Program-made: the position numbers and the translations under genes | From: Neofusicoccum parvum | Lineage: Eukaryota; Ascomycota; Dothideomycetes; Botryosphaeriales; Botryosphaeriaceae | Reading direction: 5' to 3' | Length of the DNA: 64,000 nt | Assembly: GCA_020912385.1 (NCBI GenBank) | Contig: CP087215.1 | Location: 1,798,001-1,862,000, forward strand | Shown: one piece after another, positions 32,096 through 43,017 of the stretch | How positions within the stretch are numbered: the first letter of the stretch is position 1 | Layout of the letters: every line of letters begins with the position of its first letter | The notes under the pieces: model-generated | Seen by the model: the letters and a program-made list of their open reading frames with translations, nothing else | Database searches by the model: none | Told to the model about the DNA's origin: nothing

Positions 32096-34252
32096 ATGTC
32101 TTCGACAATCGATGATTTCTGGCCATCAAACCTGAACACGGCTTTACCAGAGCCACCCCAGAACTCCTACACAAGCTCTTCAGTTCGAGGCTCTTCTTCA
32201 GTAAATATGCTCACTGGCTTGGGCCTGTCTACGCTTTGTCGGAGATGCGAAAGCCTGCATCTGGACTGGATCTCTGCAACCGCACCTGAAGAAGGTTCGT
32301 TGAGCACGCGTGGATTCGAGGTAGAGCCGGCGATTGTGGATTTCTCATGCAGCCTGTGCGAGTTGATCCGGAACATAGCACCAGGAAGGAACCGCTGGGC
32401 TTTCATCGACAAGGGCAGCTTGAACAAAGAAACTCCAGGAGGCGTTGTGATCCAAGAGCTCGCTCTGTACTCACATCAATACTTCAGCGACGCGAGAAAA
32501 TCAAAAATTGTGATTGAAAAAAGCTGTCTGCGGCATCCCCTGGCTTATCGGGACCTGCAGAAGATTGCGCCGATGCAGATTGACTACTCAACTCTAAAGG
32601 ACAAGTTGGCCCATTGCGTAGCATATCATCACGACTCCGATTGTGGGGAAAGGCTAGATGCGAATGTCCAAGATATTCGGCTCATCAACTGCACAACTCG
32701 AAAGATTGAACCAGCTGCGGCTGGCACAAAGTATACCGCGTTGTCATATGTGTGGGGTCGACCAACAGGATACACGCAGCGCATTTGGCAACAATCCAGC
32801 TGGGACACCCTACCAGAAGAAGCCGAAAAGACCGTTGAAGACGCCATCATTGTAGCAGTAAACATGGGGTTTCAATTCATTTGGATCGATCGATACTGCA
32901 TCAACCAGAACGACTCCAGCAAGCACCACCAAATACGGCAAATGGATCTGATCTACCGGAACGCGGAGCTCACAATAGTAGTCGCAGCGGGCAATGATCC
33001 GCACTTCGGAATACCAGGCGTGAGCACGACTCCGCGCAGAAGTGTTTCGCTTCCCTTCGTCGGCGATTTTCTATTTCTCGCGTTGGACCACCAGGAGCAG
33101 GCACTGCGGAACTCCCACTGGAATTCTCGGGCATGGACTTACCAGGAATTCCGATTCTCGCGCCGACGACTTGTCTTCACCGAGAACGAAGCGAGCTTTT
33201 GTTGCTGCGTCACTGATCTGACGGAAGGGTCAGAGGCCAACGGATGTCCCGCATCGTGGCAACGGGAAATAGAGGGAAGACGCAGCTACAGCACCAACAG
33301 ATGGTTACTGACCGCCTACGGAGGTGGAGCCCAGCCTTGGCATATTGCTGACCGTATCTCTGAATACTCGGCAAAGGATTTGACATACCCGTCCGACACG
33401 CTCAATGCGTTCTCTGGAATCCTCAGAGCCTTTGAGGACCTGAAGTATCCAGTCTACCACATCTGTGGGGTCCCAGTCCTCCCTCCAGTCTCTAAAGACA
33501 GTAATTTCCGTGAGACCACAAGAGAGGGAAAGAATTCAGAACATGTACTTCCTATAAGAAGGTCGTCATCTGATGGCTTCATCGTTGGACTCTGCTGGAA
33601 GATCAAGGGTCCATCTACTCGGCGGCCTTCATTCCCCTCCTGGTCTTGGGCTGGCTGGAAGGGCTTGGTCAAATGGCACACGTCTAAGCACCCGTATCAA
33701 TCTCAGGATCTATGGGCCGCCGAAAGTGGCATTCTCGTCGATGTTGAGCTGAGTAGCGGAGAGATGCTTGCCTGGAAGAAGTTTGAAGAGCTGTCATACC
33801 TGAAGGATGAACTAACGGTGAATGTCCGGGTCTTATACTTGCGAAATGTCTACACATTGAAGTTCAGACTCAGGTTCGTTGATTTAATGAACCCGTGGCG
33901 CTGCAATACTACGGCAGGAAAATGGGAACCCGGGGTATACGCGCAATTCTCGACACATGGAGGCGACAGTGTCTTCGCACCAGTATCTTTTTTGGACAAA
34001 ACTTTCGAGACTGCTTCCCTGAAGGAGGAATTCGAGTGCCGAGATTTCACAGCAGTGGTCCTGGGCAGACTGGAGTGTCGTTTGGATTATCCATTTGCGA
34101 TTGTGGTGGAGGGAAACGGTGATGCGACACAGCGCATTGGGCATCTGAGCCTGGGACTTCGCGAGGTGTTCAAGGATGCTCCGACACACAGGAAGATAGA
34201 TCTCGGCACAGTCGATCCACCGCCGATACAGACAGACATTCGAATCTGCTAG
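32096..34252 (+). CDS. HET domain (heterokaryon incompatibility) protein
   Basis: A single exon of 718 residues from the ATG at 32096. The HET domain spans roughly residues 215-365 and shows all its blocks: YTALSYVWG, then WIDRYCINQND..KHHQIRQM, IYRNAELTIVVAAG and NSRAWTYQEFRFSRRRLVFT. The N-terminal 200 residues include a cysteine-containing leader (LCRRCESLHLDW, FSCSLCELI) typical of this class. C-terminal to HET there are SDTLNAFSGILRAFE and FPSWSWAGWKG, the usual landmarks after the domain. HET proteins mediate non-self recognition and programmed cell death after fusion of unlike hyphae; the partner here is unknown. Some are simply orphan paralogs. Confidence 0.93.
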   Translation: MSSTIDDFWPSNLNTALPEPPQNSYTSSSVRGSSSVNMLTGLGLSTLCRRCESLHLDWISATAPEEGSLSTRGFEVEPAIVDFSCSLCELIRNIAPGRNRWAFIDKGSLNKETPGGVVIQELALYSHQYFSDARKSKIVIEKSCLRHPLAYRDLQKIAPMQIDYSTLKDKLAHCVAYHHDSDCGERLDANVQDIRLINCTTRKIEPAAAGTKYTALSYVWGRPTGYTQRIWQQSSWDTLPEEAEKTVEDAIIVAVNMGFQFIWIDRYCINQNDSSKHHQIRQMDLIYRNAELTIVVAAGNDPHFGIPGVSTTPRRSVSLPFVGDFLFLALDHQEQALRNSHWNSRAWTYQEFRFSRRRLVFTENEASFCCCVTDLTEGSEANGCPASWQREIEGRRSYSTNRWLLTAYGGGAQPWHIADRISEYSAKDLTYPSDTLNAFSGILRAFEDLKYPVYHICGVPVLPPVSKDSNFRETTREGKNSEHVLPIRRSSSDGFIVGLCWKIKGPSTRRPSFPSWSWAGWKGLVKWHTSKHPYQSQDLWAAESGILVDVELSSGEMLAWKKFEELSYLKDELTVNVRVLYLRNVYTLKFRLRFVDLMNPWRCNTTAGKWEPGVYAQFSTHGGDSVFAPVSFLDKTFETASLKEEFECRDFTAVVLGRLECRLDYPFAIVVEGNGDATQRIGHLSLGLREVFKDAPTHRKIDLGTVDPPPIQTDIRIC

Positions 34253-34995
34253 ATGGACCAGCCACTGCATGCAGTCGTACCTCGTGCAATCCAAGACAGT
34301 ACTCGATAATTGAAGTGGGGGTTTCGCGCTGCCCAAAGCACATGATCTGAACCAATGGCATGGCCGTATAATTGAACAATAGTCTAGGTAGTTTTCAGGG
34401 TTGATCTACGGAGCAAAAGTGAACAACTCGGTGTCGAGCAGCCGTCGTGATGCTGGAGACAGCAGCAGCCAATCAGAACCCCCGCACCCCGAAGCTACCT
34501 GGAGAACGCACGGGTATCGACGGACAAGGCTCCGTCCACGCAGGCATCATCGTCAAGGGAGGCGGCTGCATGCGAAGCGATGGCTGCCTCAGTCTCCGCT
34601 CGCGAGCAGTGCCCGAGCCCATCCGCTCCGCCGACGAGGAGCTGGAGTGGAGAGTTCCTCGGAATGCCTCAGCGACCTAAGCCCGTCCAGTGGCTAGATG
34701 CGCACCCTTACCCCGCAGGGACTGCGTCGCCGCGCCAATCAAGCAGTGTGCCCCGCTCTGCCTGTCGACCGCGGCCTGTCCACGGCGTACCCACCGGGCT
34801 TTATAATGCCCTCCGTCATCGCTGCACGGCATGACTTATCGCCGTCTGGACTGACCTCTTCTGACTATCGCCAGAGATCGCGCGTCGCCCAGCCCGAGAC
34901 AAAACCGCCAGCTGCCCCACCTCTCACCTCCCGCTCCAGCCCCAACACAAACACCACCCAGCCCGTCATCACCGCGCCAATTGCCAGCCGCCATC
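34253..34995. other. intergenic, probable EthD-gene promoter
   Basis: No gene recognised. GC-rich in the middle. A short TTTATAATG sequence lies near 34801, about 195 bp upstream of the EthD start, and a C-rich leader precedes the ATG. Confidence 0.45.
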
Positions 34996-35463
34996 ATGCC
35001 TGTCGCCGTTACCGTCCTGTACCCCAACGTCTCCGACGCGACCTTCAACCTCGAGTACTACCTCAGCACCCACATGCCGCTGGTGGAGAAGGAGTTTGGC
35101 CCGCACGGTCTGAAGGGCTGGAAGGTCGCCCGGTGAGTCACTGCTCTCAATGCCTCACCTCATATCCCCCATGGACCTTCCACCGTCCATCCTCTGGTGC
35201 CTCCGCACTCGCCACGACCTCCCACCAACCCCTCCATCCAACGTGCCATCGCTGACCCGAGCCTTCCGCAACCCAGCATCCTCGGCACCGCGACCGGCGA
35301 AGCTGCGCCCTACAGCATCCAATGCACGCTCGAGTACAACGCGAAGGAAGAGTTTGAGGCGTCGGTCAAGAATGCGGCCGGCCCGGTGCTGGGCGATGTG
35401 TCCAACTTCTCGAACAAGGAGCCGATCTTCCTGGTCGGCGAAGTCGTTGGCACCAGCAAGTAA
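34996..35463 (+). CDS. EthD domain protein
   Basis: Exons 34996-35132 and 35277-35463 (144-nt intron, phase 2) give 107 residues. The sequence MPVAVTVLYPNVSDATFNL, then YYLSTHMPLVEKEFGPHGLK, is the EthD alpha/beta-barrel pattern with the conserved H..(L/P)V. The second exon holds PYSIQCTLEY and ends GEVVGTSK. EthD-fold proteins are small dimeric ferredoxin-like proteins, first described beside bacterial ether-degrading P450s and related to muconolactone isomerases; in fungi their substrates are mostly unknown. The gene faces, tail to tail across 280 bp, a lyase annotated in other genomes as a carboxymuconate cycloisomerase type, so a shared catabolic role is possible but unproven. Confidence 0.85.
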
Positions 35464-35742
35464 GCTGTACGAGCGCTGCTGTTGGGGTGATGGGGAGCTT
35501 GTCCCTGAATGCCCGGCTGATATTGCGAGCCACAGCAAGGCGAAGCTGTAAATATCTTAGTAGAGGCGCGGAGAGACGGATGAGCCCGGATATCGCAGAA
35601 CACCGTCAATTGATGAGATACACGACCGCTCAGGCAGTATAATGGCGTCTTGCAAACTGGCAGCCCTTTTGCAGATCCGCGAATTTCACCCCTCCACACA
35701 ATTGCCAGCCAGCATCTCTCCAAGACCAACCCTTCACTACGC

Positions 35743-37175
35743 TCACTCCACCTGCTGCCTTAACACCCTCTCCGTCATCTCCACACTCAACCCAAGATAC
35801 GCTGTCGGATCACACAGCTTCTCCGCTTCTTCCCTGCCCAAGCCTACCTCCTCACACTCCACCAACAACTCCACCAGACTCCTCCCCTCCACCTGCGCCC
35901 TCCGACACAGATCATACACCAAATCATGCGCATACTGCCTCCCCAACCGCTCTCCCAACCGCATCATCACCGCCTCACTCACAATGCCCCCTTTCGTGAT
36001 GTCCAAATTCCTCTTCATCGCCTCCTCATCCACCTCCAACCCCTCGAGCACCCTCTCCACATGCCTCAACGCCGCATGCGTCAGCGTCACCATCTGCGGC
36101 AACACCACCCACTCGATCTCCCACGGCCCGGTACTCCTCTCATGATCCGCAACCACAGCCTCCACCAACGCAGCACCCAGCTGCCGCACCGTCGCCGCGG
36201 CCGCACACACATACGCGCTGGCAATCGGGTTGCGCTTCTGAGGCATCGTGCTGCTGCTCCCGCGGCCAGGCACCCACGGCTCCCGCACCTCCGCGACCTC
36301 CGTCTGCATCAGCAGCTTCACGTCCGTCGCCAGCTTCGCGCACGTCGCCGCCACCAGCGCCATCCAGCCGCCCGCCTCCGCCACGCCGTCGCGCTCCGTG
36401 TGCCACGCCACAACCGGCACAGCCAGCCCCAACGCCTCCGCCAGCTCCGCCTGGCACGCCAGCGCCCTCCGCGCGGCCTCCCCGTCCGCGACCCCGTCCG
36501 GCGCCAGCGTCGCGAGCGTGCCGGCCGCGCCGCCGAACTCGAGCGCGCACGCGCGCGGCCGCAGCTGCGCGAGCCGCGCGGCGTGGCGCGCGAACGCGGC
36601 GAGCAGGCGGGCCAGCTTGAAGCCGAAGGTCATCGGCACCGCCTGCTGGAGGTTGGAGCGGGCGGCCATGGGGGTGGTCTTGTGGGTGGCGGCCAGGGCG
36701 CGCAGGCGCGCGGTGATGGCGGCGAGCGAGGCGGCGAAGAGGTCGAACGAGTCGCGCAGCTGCAGCGACGTCGCCGTGTCGGTCACGTCCTGCGTCGTCG
36801 CGCCCCAGTGCGTCCACTCGCCGGCGCCGGGCGAGGCGGCGTTGACGGCGGCGACGAGCTGCTTCACGACTGGGAGGACGGGGTAGCCGATTAGCGCGGT
36901 GTCGGTGGCGAGCTGTTGGAAGTCGAGGGTGGAGAGCTGGCAATGCGATTGGATGAGGGCGGCGGCTGGGGCGGGGATGATGGAGTGTCGGGCTTGCACG
37001 GCGGCGAGGTGGGATTCAAAGAGGAGGTAGTAGGATGTGCGGCGCTCGTCGGACCTGGGAGGGGTAAGTTCGTTGGGGACAGCGCTGGGGGAACGTGGAG
37101 GCTGTACCAGATTTCTGCGCTTTCAGGGGTGCTGAAGAGGTCGCGGAATATGAGGGAGTCGGTAACAGAGGTCAT
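35743..37175 (-). CDS. 3-carboxy-cis,cis-muconate cycloisomerase / adenylosuccinate lyase family protein
   Basis: Exons on the minus strand are 37175-37108 and 37054-35743 (53-nt intron), giving 459 residues, the usual length for the fumarase/aspartase superfamily. Marks are GEWTHWGATTQDVTDTA (conserved HxGxTxxD region), SNLQQAVPMTFGFKLA, the superfamily signature loop GRGSSSTMPQKRNPIAS, and GPWEIEWVVLPQM. The combination of HWGATTQDV and GPWEIEW points to the PcaB-like branch rather than adenylosuccinate lyase. Fungi use an unrelated propeller enzyme for the classical 3-oxoadipate step, so the true substrate may differ. A C-rich coding 5' half switches to a G-rich 3' half near 36540. The neighbour is the EthD gene. 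Confidence 0.87.
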
Positions 37176-38089
37176 GATGGCGGAATATGGGAGGTGTTTC
37201 TGTGACAGAAAGTATCTTGAAAGAATACGGTAGAATTGTAGCCCTTTTGCTTTGGGAGGACTGCTTAAGTGATATCAAGCAGGTCTCGTTTGGAAATTCA
37301 CTTTCTTTCCTTGCTCTTTCGCTTGTGTAGTAATTTATTGTTTCATAGGATTCGGCACCAAGGCAGTCCTTTCCTTCTCATGTAACGAATACACTGGAGT
37401 TCAGTAGTGAGGAGTTGCCAAGACGAGGTTAAAGATGCGGAGACGCAGAGGTGGAGTTGCGAGCCTGCAGGTGAAGTGACGTCACATTGAGGGGACAGTC
37501 AGCCGACAGCAGCATCTCTCCGCTCGGAGCCCCTGGACAAGATTCTCGCATCATAGGTACGTCGCCCGAAGAGAACAAATGGCTGTGGAGTAGCGCGGGG
37601 GACGTTTCCAACAAAGGTAAAATACCTGATCGGCCGGAAAGTGATTCAAAGCAGATATCGCAGGATTGACATCGTGCACGTCAACGGTTCTAACCACAAT
37701 CTGTCAGGACAGACCTTGATTTGTTCAGAATTCACTCTTGTTGAAGATACCGTCTCACCACAGCAGCGGCGAACAATGCTTTAGCACCTGCACCGTCAGC
37801 TTGAAGAGCCTTAAACATGCCTGCAGAGCTACTCCTGTTCTTGCTGCAGGCAATATTCGACGACTAATTCGACCATACTGGACAGTGTCTGCCAATCTGT
37901 CTTCCGGTATCACGGCATGGACAAGCTTGTCAAAAGCCGACGGACTTGCTCACAAAGACCGTGCGCGGCTGTGGTCGAGGAACCGAAGACGCGGCTGACG
38001 TACTACTTCTGACCTTTCGCTGTAGCAACGGCGGTTGACAGCGTGTTCTGGAGCAGGCATATGCTGTCTCCTCCACTCTCTCTAACTAT
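37176..38089. other. intergenic
   Basis: Promoter side of the lyase gene followed by sequence leading into the broken ankyrin gene. The part from 37740 to 38089 can be read as protein only with several stops, and may be the decayed 5' end of that gene. Confidence 0.4.
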
Positions 38090-39337
38090 TCGGAACATTA
38101 GATCCAGGAACAACGACATCTTCGAGTATGCCGGCTTTGGACTTATTGAAAAAAATGCTCGAGCAATTATCTCAAGGCCTTGCTCGGGTCAGTGACGTCG
38201 AGACCGGAGGCGATGACCTTCTCTCCGTAAGCAACCATCATCCATTCAGAGGGTGTTGTCTCAAGTGTATATTTTGAAACTGAAAATAGCGCAGAACGCC
38301 ATGTTGTACAAGAAAATGGACAATATCAAGACCCCTCATTTGCATTGGCACTAACTCGCTTTGGCCAGATGACAAAGCCTCGTAAGTTGCTAGGGAATTA
38401 ACAGTGCAGTTTCTGCATCTAGTCCACGGTGTGGTCAGCTCCGCTTACGACAAGACCTGGGAGATTATCCCTACTGCAACATGCAGGAAATACCAGAAAA
38501 TGGCCCCTAGACTGCGGGAATTATTCCCAGATGATGATGAGTTCCTTGAAGAGAGAAAGCTGACGAAACTTCATAAGATCGTGATTAGGGGACCACTTGA
38601 AGAGCTTGAAGCAGAGCTAGCCATCTCAACCGCCGCTATAGATGCTCAGAATATTTGGGGATACACACCTTTGATCTGGGCATGTGCCAAAGAGAAGATA
38701 CGTGCTGTTCGGATCCTTCTGGATCACGGAGCCGATTTGAACCTCCAAGAGAAGAGAGGGACATGCCCCCTACGTATTTCTATGAATTTCTGCAACTTGA
38801 ACATGCATAACCTGCTTTTGAGCACGGCGCAGACACAAACTGGAAGATGGAAGGTGGACTGAGCGGTCTCCACATTGCTTCCCGCCACGGCCTCCCCCTT
38901 ACGTTCATGGACGCCTACTCATCCTGTGACATCAAGCTCCGCGGCGGCGTAAGTTCGCCAGCCAAACAATTCCTCTCAAACTCACCCCTCCCCCATCCCA
39001 TCAACCATCCCAGCCCCCGACTAATACACGAGCCCCGACAGTTCTTCAACAACACCCCCCTCCTCATCGCTGCCCAAAACAACCACGCCGCCCCCCTTCA
39101 CCTGGCTCCTCGCCTACACCTCCCCCTTCCTCTCCCTCTCCCTGCTTGCCTCCGCCCTCCTCACTGACCACCGCCACCCCACCTCCCTCCCACACCGCCC
39201 GGGACCCGCGCCCCTGGCCCCTCCACGCGCCCGCCTTCAACAACACGCTGCTGCTCCTCTTCGCCGCCACCGCGGGCACAACAGCCACGCTCGACACGCT
39301 AGCCGCCCACGCCTTTGCCGCCGCGCTGGCCGAGTGA
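38090..39337 (+). pseudogene. broken ankyrin-repeat protein gene
   Basis: RNNDIFEYAGFGLIEKMLEQ near 38110 is the opening helix of a known fungal ankyrin family. The frame is then lost until 38404-38862, which gives RLRELFPDDDEFLEERKLTK, LHKIVIRG and an ankyrin repeat (WGYTPLIWACAKEKIRAVRI, LLDHGADLN). At about 38800-38820 the next repeat continues only in another frame: FEHGADTNWKMEGGLSGLHI. A further piece, FFNNTPLLIAAQNNHA, follows a possible intron (acceptor near 39041). The last 250 bp are C-rich and can be read in several frames; one ends LAAHAFAAALAE at 39337. At least one frameshift is required, so I treat it as a pseudogene. Confidence 0.6.
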
Positions 39338-40236
39338 GAATTGAAAGTCTTATCAGGACGTGCAAGCGTAGTGAGCGAGATAGGACAGATTGATCAGCAA
39401 TGTTACGATTACACGGGTCACATTAAGTGTCTTTCGTAAAGATCAAGAGCATTTTCAGAACATAATGGTTTCCTTCTTGACTCTCTACACTCTCAACAGG
39501 CCAGGAAACCAGTGCGCCGCCTCCCTGTAAATGATGAAAACTGACTCCCCCGGTTTCCTTTTCGTGCTATAGACTCCATTGTGCCAGATCTTCCGCTCAC
39601 TTGCTTAACCCAGGTTTGCGGTACCACCACGTCTTTGTTATGTTGGACCATCTGGCACGGCTGGAGACATGCGTGGCCGGTCCCACCCCTGCTTTCTCAC
39701 GGCTGTCGTCTCAATCCACTGATGGGACATGTCTAGCATCCGTGCCCAGGTGATCATCTCGTACGACGCAGCGCGTAGAGTTGCATAGCATCAGCGGTGG
39801 ATGCTCGATTAGCCCATGTGAGCACAATGTAAGCACGGGGCGTGGGCCGCACAGGACAGGGTTAGCACTACTTCTTCCCATGAAAATCATCACAGCCTCC
39901 AGTTCTTACTAGAAAAATCATCTAAGTAAGAAAGAGATCCTTTTAATTCCCCATGTTCCGACACCTCTCCTCTTTTATCATCCACTAAATTGCTCTTTTT
40001 GGTATCTCTACATATCCAAAGAACCGCCAAAAGCCAAGCCCCTCATCAACCGAACCTTCCACTTTTGACATTCGACTCATTTTCTGCAAAAGATGCGCGG
40101 AAAATGCTTGACCCAAACACATAAATACGACGCCAAACACCACTGTGGCAAAACAGCCATCAAACCCCATGAGACCGCCATGTATGAGACATGTTTTCAT
40201 TATCTTCCATCAGTCCCGCTCAATCGCAAACATCTT
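39338..40236. other. intergenic
   Basis: About 0.9 kb of moderately AT-rich sequence downstream of both the ankyrin relic and cystathionine beta-lyase. No gene recognised. Confidence 0.5.
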
Positions 40237-41793
40237 CTACTTTTCCTCCGCAGGCGCAGTACCCGCAGCCTCCGGTTCCTTGAATCCATCGGCGGCGATC
40301 TGCTGGCCGGAAGCGACGCTGCCCGAGGCGGCTGGGTCGGTCGAGTTGAGGGCTGAGATGCCGTTCATGGTGACGTTGACGGCGCCGGCTTGGACGAGCT
40401 GTGATGACTAGATTAGTAAACCATCCTTCCAGGAAACAGGGTAGGAACTTGGCTCGACTTACCGCCCTCCTCAAATCGTCAATCAGATCATCCGCGTCCT
40501 CGATACCCACGCACAACCGGATGATATCCTCAGGCATGTTCCGCTCCGCACGGGTCTTCGCGTCGATGCTGGCGTGGCTCATGCGGCAGGGCATGCTGAT
40601 GAGCGAGTTGACGCAGCCAAACGACACCGAGATGGCCCACAGGCGCGCGCTCTCGACAATGCGCTCGCTGAGGTCGACGTCGCCGGTCTCGAAGGACAGG
40701 ACGGCGCCGGCACCGCGGGCCATGCTCCAGTGCAGGTCGTACTGCGGGTGGCTCTTGAGGCCCGGGTAGCGCACGCGGAAGCCGGCTTCCTGCTGGAGGA
40801 ACTCGGCGATGCGCTGCGCGTTGGCCTGCTGCTTCTCCATGCGCACGCCCAGAGTCTTGATGCCGCGCATGAGCAGCCACGAGTCGAAGGGGGAGAGACC
40901 GCAGCCGGAGGCGTTGATCGTGAAGAATAGCCTGTCGCCAAGCGCGGTGTCGTTGACGGCGAGCACGCCGGCCATGACGTCGTGGTGGCCGGACAGGTAC
41001 TTGGTGCCCGACTCGTAGACAATGTCGGCGCCGAGGTCGAGCGGGTTCTGCAGGAGCGGCGAGAGCATGGTGTTGTCAACGGCGACCACGGCCGCTGGGT
41101 TGGCGGCGTGCGTCGCGGACGCGATGGTGGGGATGTCGCAAATCTTGATCAGCGGGTTGGTCGGCGTCTCGAGGAGGACCATAGCCGTCTTCTCGCCGAG
41201 GACGGCCTGTACCGCGGTCGGGTCGGTCGTGTCGACGTGGTGCACGATGATGCCGCCGTGAGTCGAGAGGTACTTGAGCAGGCGGTTGGTTCCGCCGTAC
41301 AGGTCGTCGCCCGTCACGACCTCGTCGCCGGGCCGCAGCAGGCGTGTGATGACATCCAGAGCACCCATGCCCGAGGAGACGACCAGCGCGCGACGGGCGT
41401 TCATGATCTTGGCCAGGTGCCGCTCGAGGTGTGTGCGCGTGGGGTTGCCGGACCGCGTGTAGTCATACTCGCCGCCGCCGCTGCCGGAGGTCTGCTTGAA
41501 CGTCGCGGTCTGCAAAGAAAGACTGGTCAATATGAAATCCACAAAGCGCCACATGCTGCCAGAGCAAGGCAGTGCGACTCCGAGAGGCTTACCTGGTAGA
41601 TTGGCGTGCTCGAGGAACCGTACTGGTCACTGCCCTCGGTGTAGACCAGCTCCGTCGCAAGAGCGTACTTGCGGCCATTGTGCGGGCTGCTGGGAGCCGG
41701 GCTGGGCGGCAGGTTGTGGCCGTCCAGGTCAACGGTTTGCATAGCCTTGCCCAAGGGGCCCGTCTTCTTAGGTCCGTCGTTCGGTGCGGACAT
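40237..41793 (-). CDS. cystathionine beta-lyase
   Basis: PLP-dependent trans-sulfuration enzyme that cleaves cystathionine to homocysteine, pyruvate and ammonia in methionine synthesis. Exons on the minus strand are 41793-41593, 41509-40463 and 40398-40237, giving 469 residues. Family marks are ALATELVYTEGSDQYGSSS, TRSGNPTR, GDDLYGGTNRLL and ETPTNPL. The Schiff-base lysine lies in YESGTKYLSGHHDVMAG, at about residue 237. SFGCVNSLISMPCRMSHAS and EDIIRLCVGIEDADDLIDDL follow in the expected order. The eukaryotic cystathionine beta-lyase group rather than gamma-synthase is indicated by length and the ELVYTEGSDQYG block. The third exon adds an alanine/glutamate-rich tail (VNVTMNGISALNST to the stop) that goes beyond the catalytic domain. 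ATG 41793 is the only methionine in the 5' frame. Confidence 0.92.
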
Positions 41794-43017
41794 GATGAGC
41801 GGGCGGGCGGATGTGGAAGGAAGGGTTGCGACGGGTGAAGGTGGGGTGCGTCGACGGAGTGGCGAGAGACTGGGTGAGATGGCCTCAATGGATGGCGGGT
41901 GTGCGGATTGTGGTGCGGTGATGCGAAATGTGTGGTGAGATTTGGAGAATTGCGTGGGAAAGCGGTTCGGGCAGATTGGAGGGAGGGTTCTCGGAAACTG
42001 CAGGTACGTTGCCGGGCTGGGGTGGAGCAGCAATTCGTGGGGTCCGCCGCGAAAGACTCATTCTTGCCGATGGCGTCAGATCTCTTGCCGCTCATTCGCT
42101 CCGAAGTCGCTCTGCTGCAATGCAAAAATGTTGTGGCCGCCACACAATCCAGCGACATGATTTCTGACACGTCTTGGGTAACGCTCACCGCAACAAATTT
42201 GGCTATTATCTGGAGTCCCGAGACACTCATTCGGCTTGGAGCGTCGTACAAATCATGGCGCAAAAGCGTCTTCGAATTTCGTACCCACCCGTGACATTCA
42301 AATTGCAGGTGACCAGTCAGAGTTCTTCTAATAAAGCCGCAGCACTCCAGAGTTGCGAATGTCGTGACCGCAACGCACCACTAGAGCCTCGGATCTGGAG
42401 CCTGGAATTAAACCCCAACTGCACGCTGCGAACAAGATGGATGGCTTTGATATTTGTATGGAAGCACTCCTGCACGATGAAAAGTGTTAAACTTCCTATG
42501 CGGTATGAGCTGTTATTGGCACCCCATGTTGTATATCTTGCCTGCATGCACTGTCCCTTCTCTTGCAGCCCGGTGTGGCCTTTCCAAGGAAACCGCCGCA
42601 AGCAGCCTAATCTTCTATCTAATTTATATCTTCTAATATGTCGACAGGGAAGATAAAGGGATATTCGCCTCTGAGTGTTGGTCCAAAGCCTTTCTTAGCT
42701 CCGCAGACATTCTCCCATGATGATGATATGATTCCGTCACCGCGGCTGTCTCCACACATCCATAATGCAGACCACCTGATCAGCCTCTCGGCGGACGAGG
42801 CTGCGGCAATCTGTGAAGCATGACATCGAATTTTAGCTGCAGCGCAATTCCTACGAACTCCATATCCTCCGCCAACCAGTATACCCAAATGCGCCGATCC
42901 TGCTAGCTCCCTATCAAAAGTCTGAGAAGAAAGATATGCCAGGGCCTGTGTTTGGCAGGCTGGAAGAAATAATGATGAAAACATCTGGAAGCCGCCTCGT
43001 CAGATCCGACGCGATAA
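41794..43017. other. intergenic
   Basis: About 1.2 kb with the cystathionine beta-lyase promoter at the left and the 3' region of the DUF2415 gene at the right. Short frames on both strands have no motifs. Confidence 0.5.
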
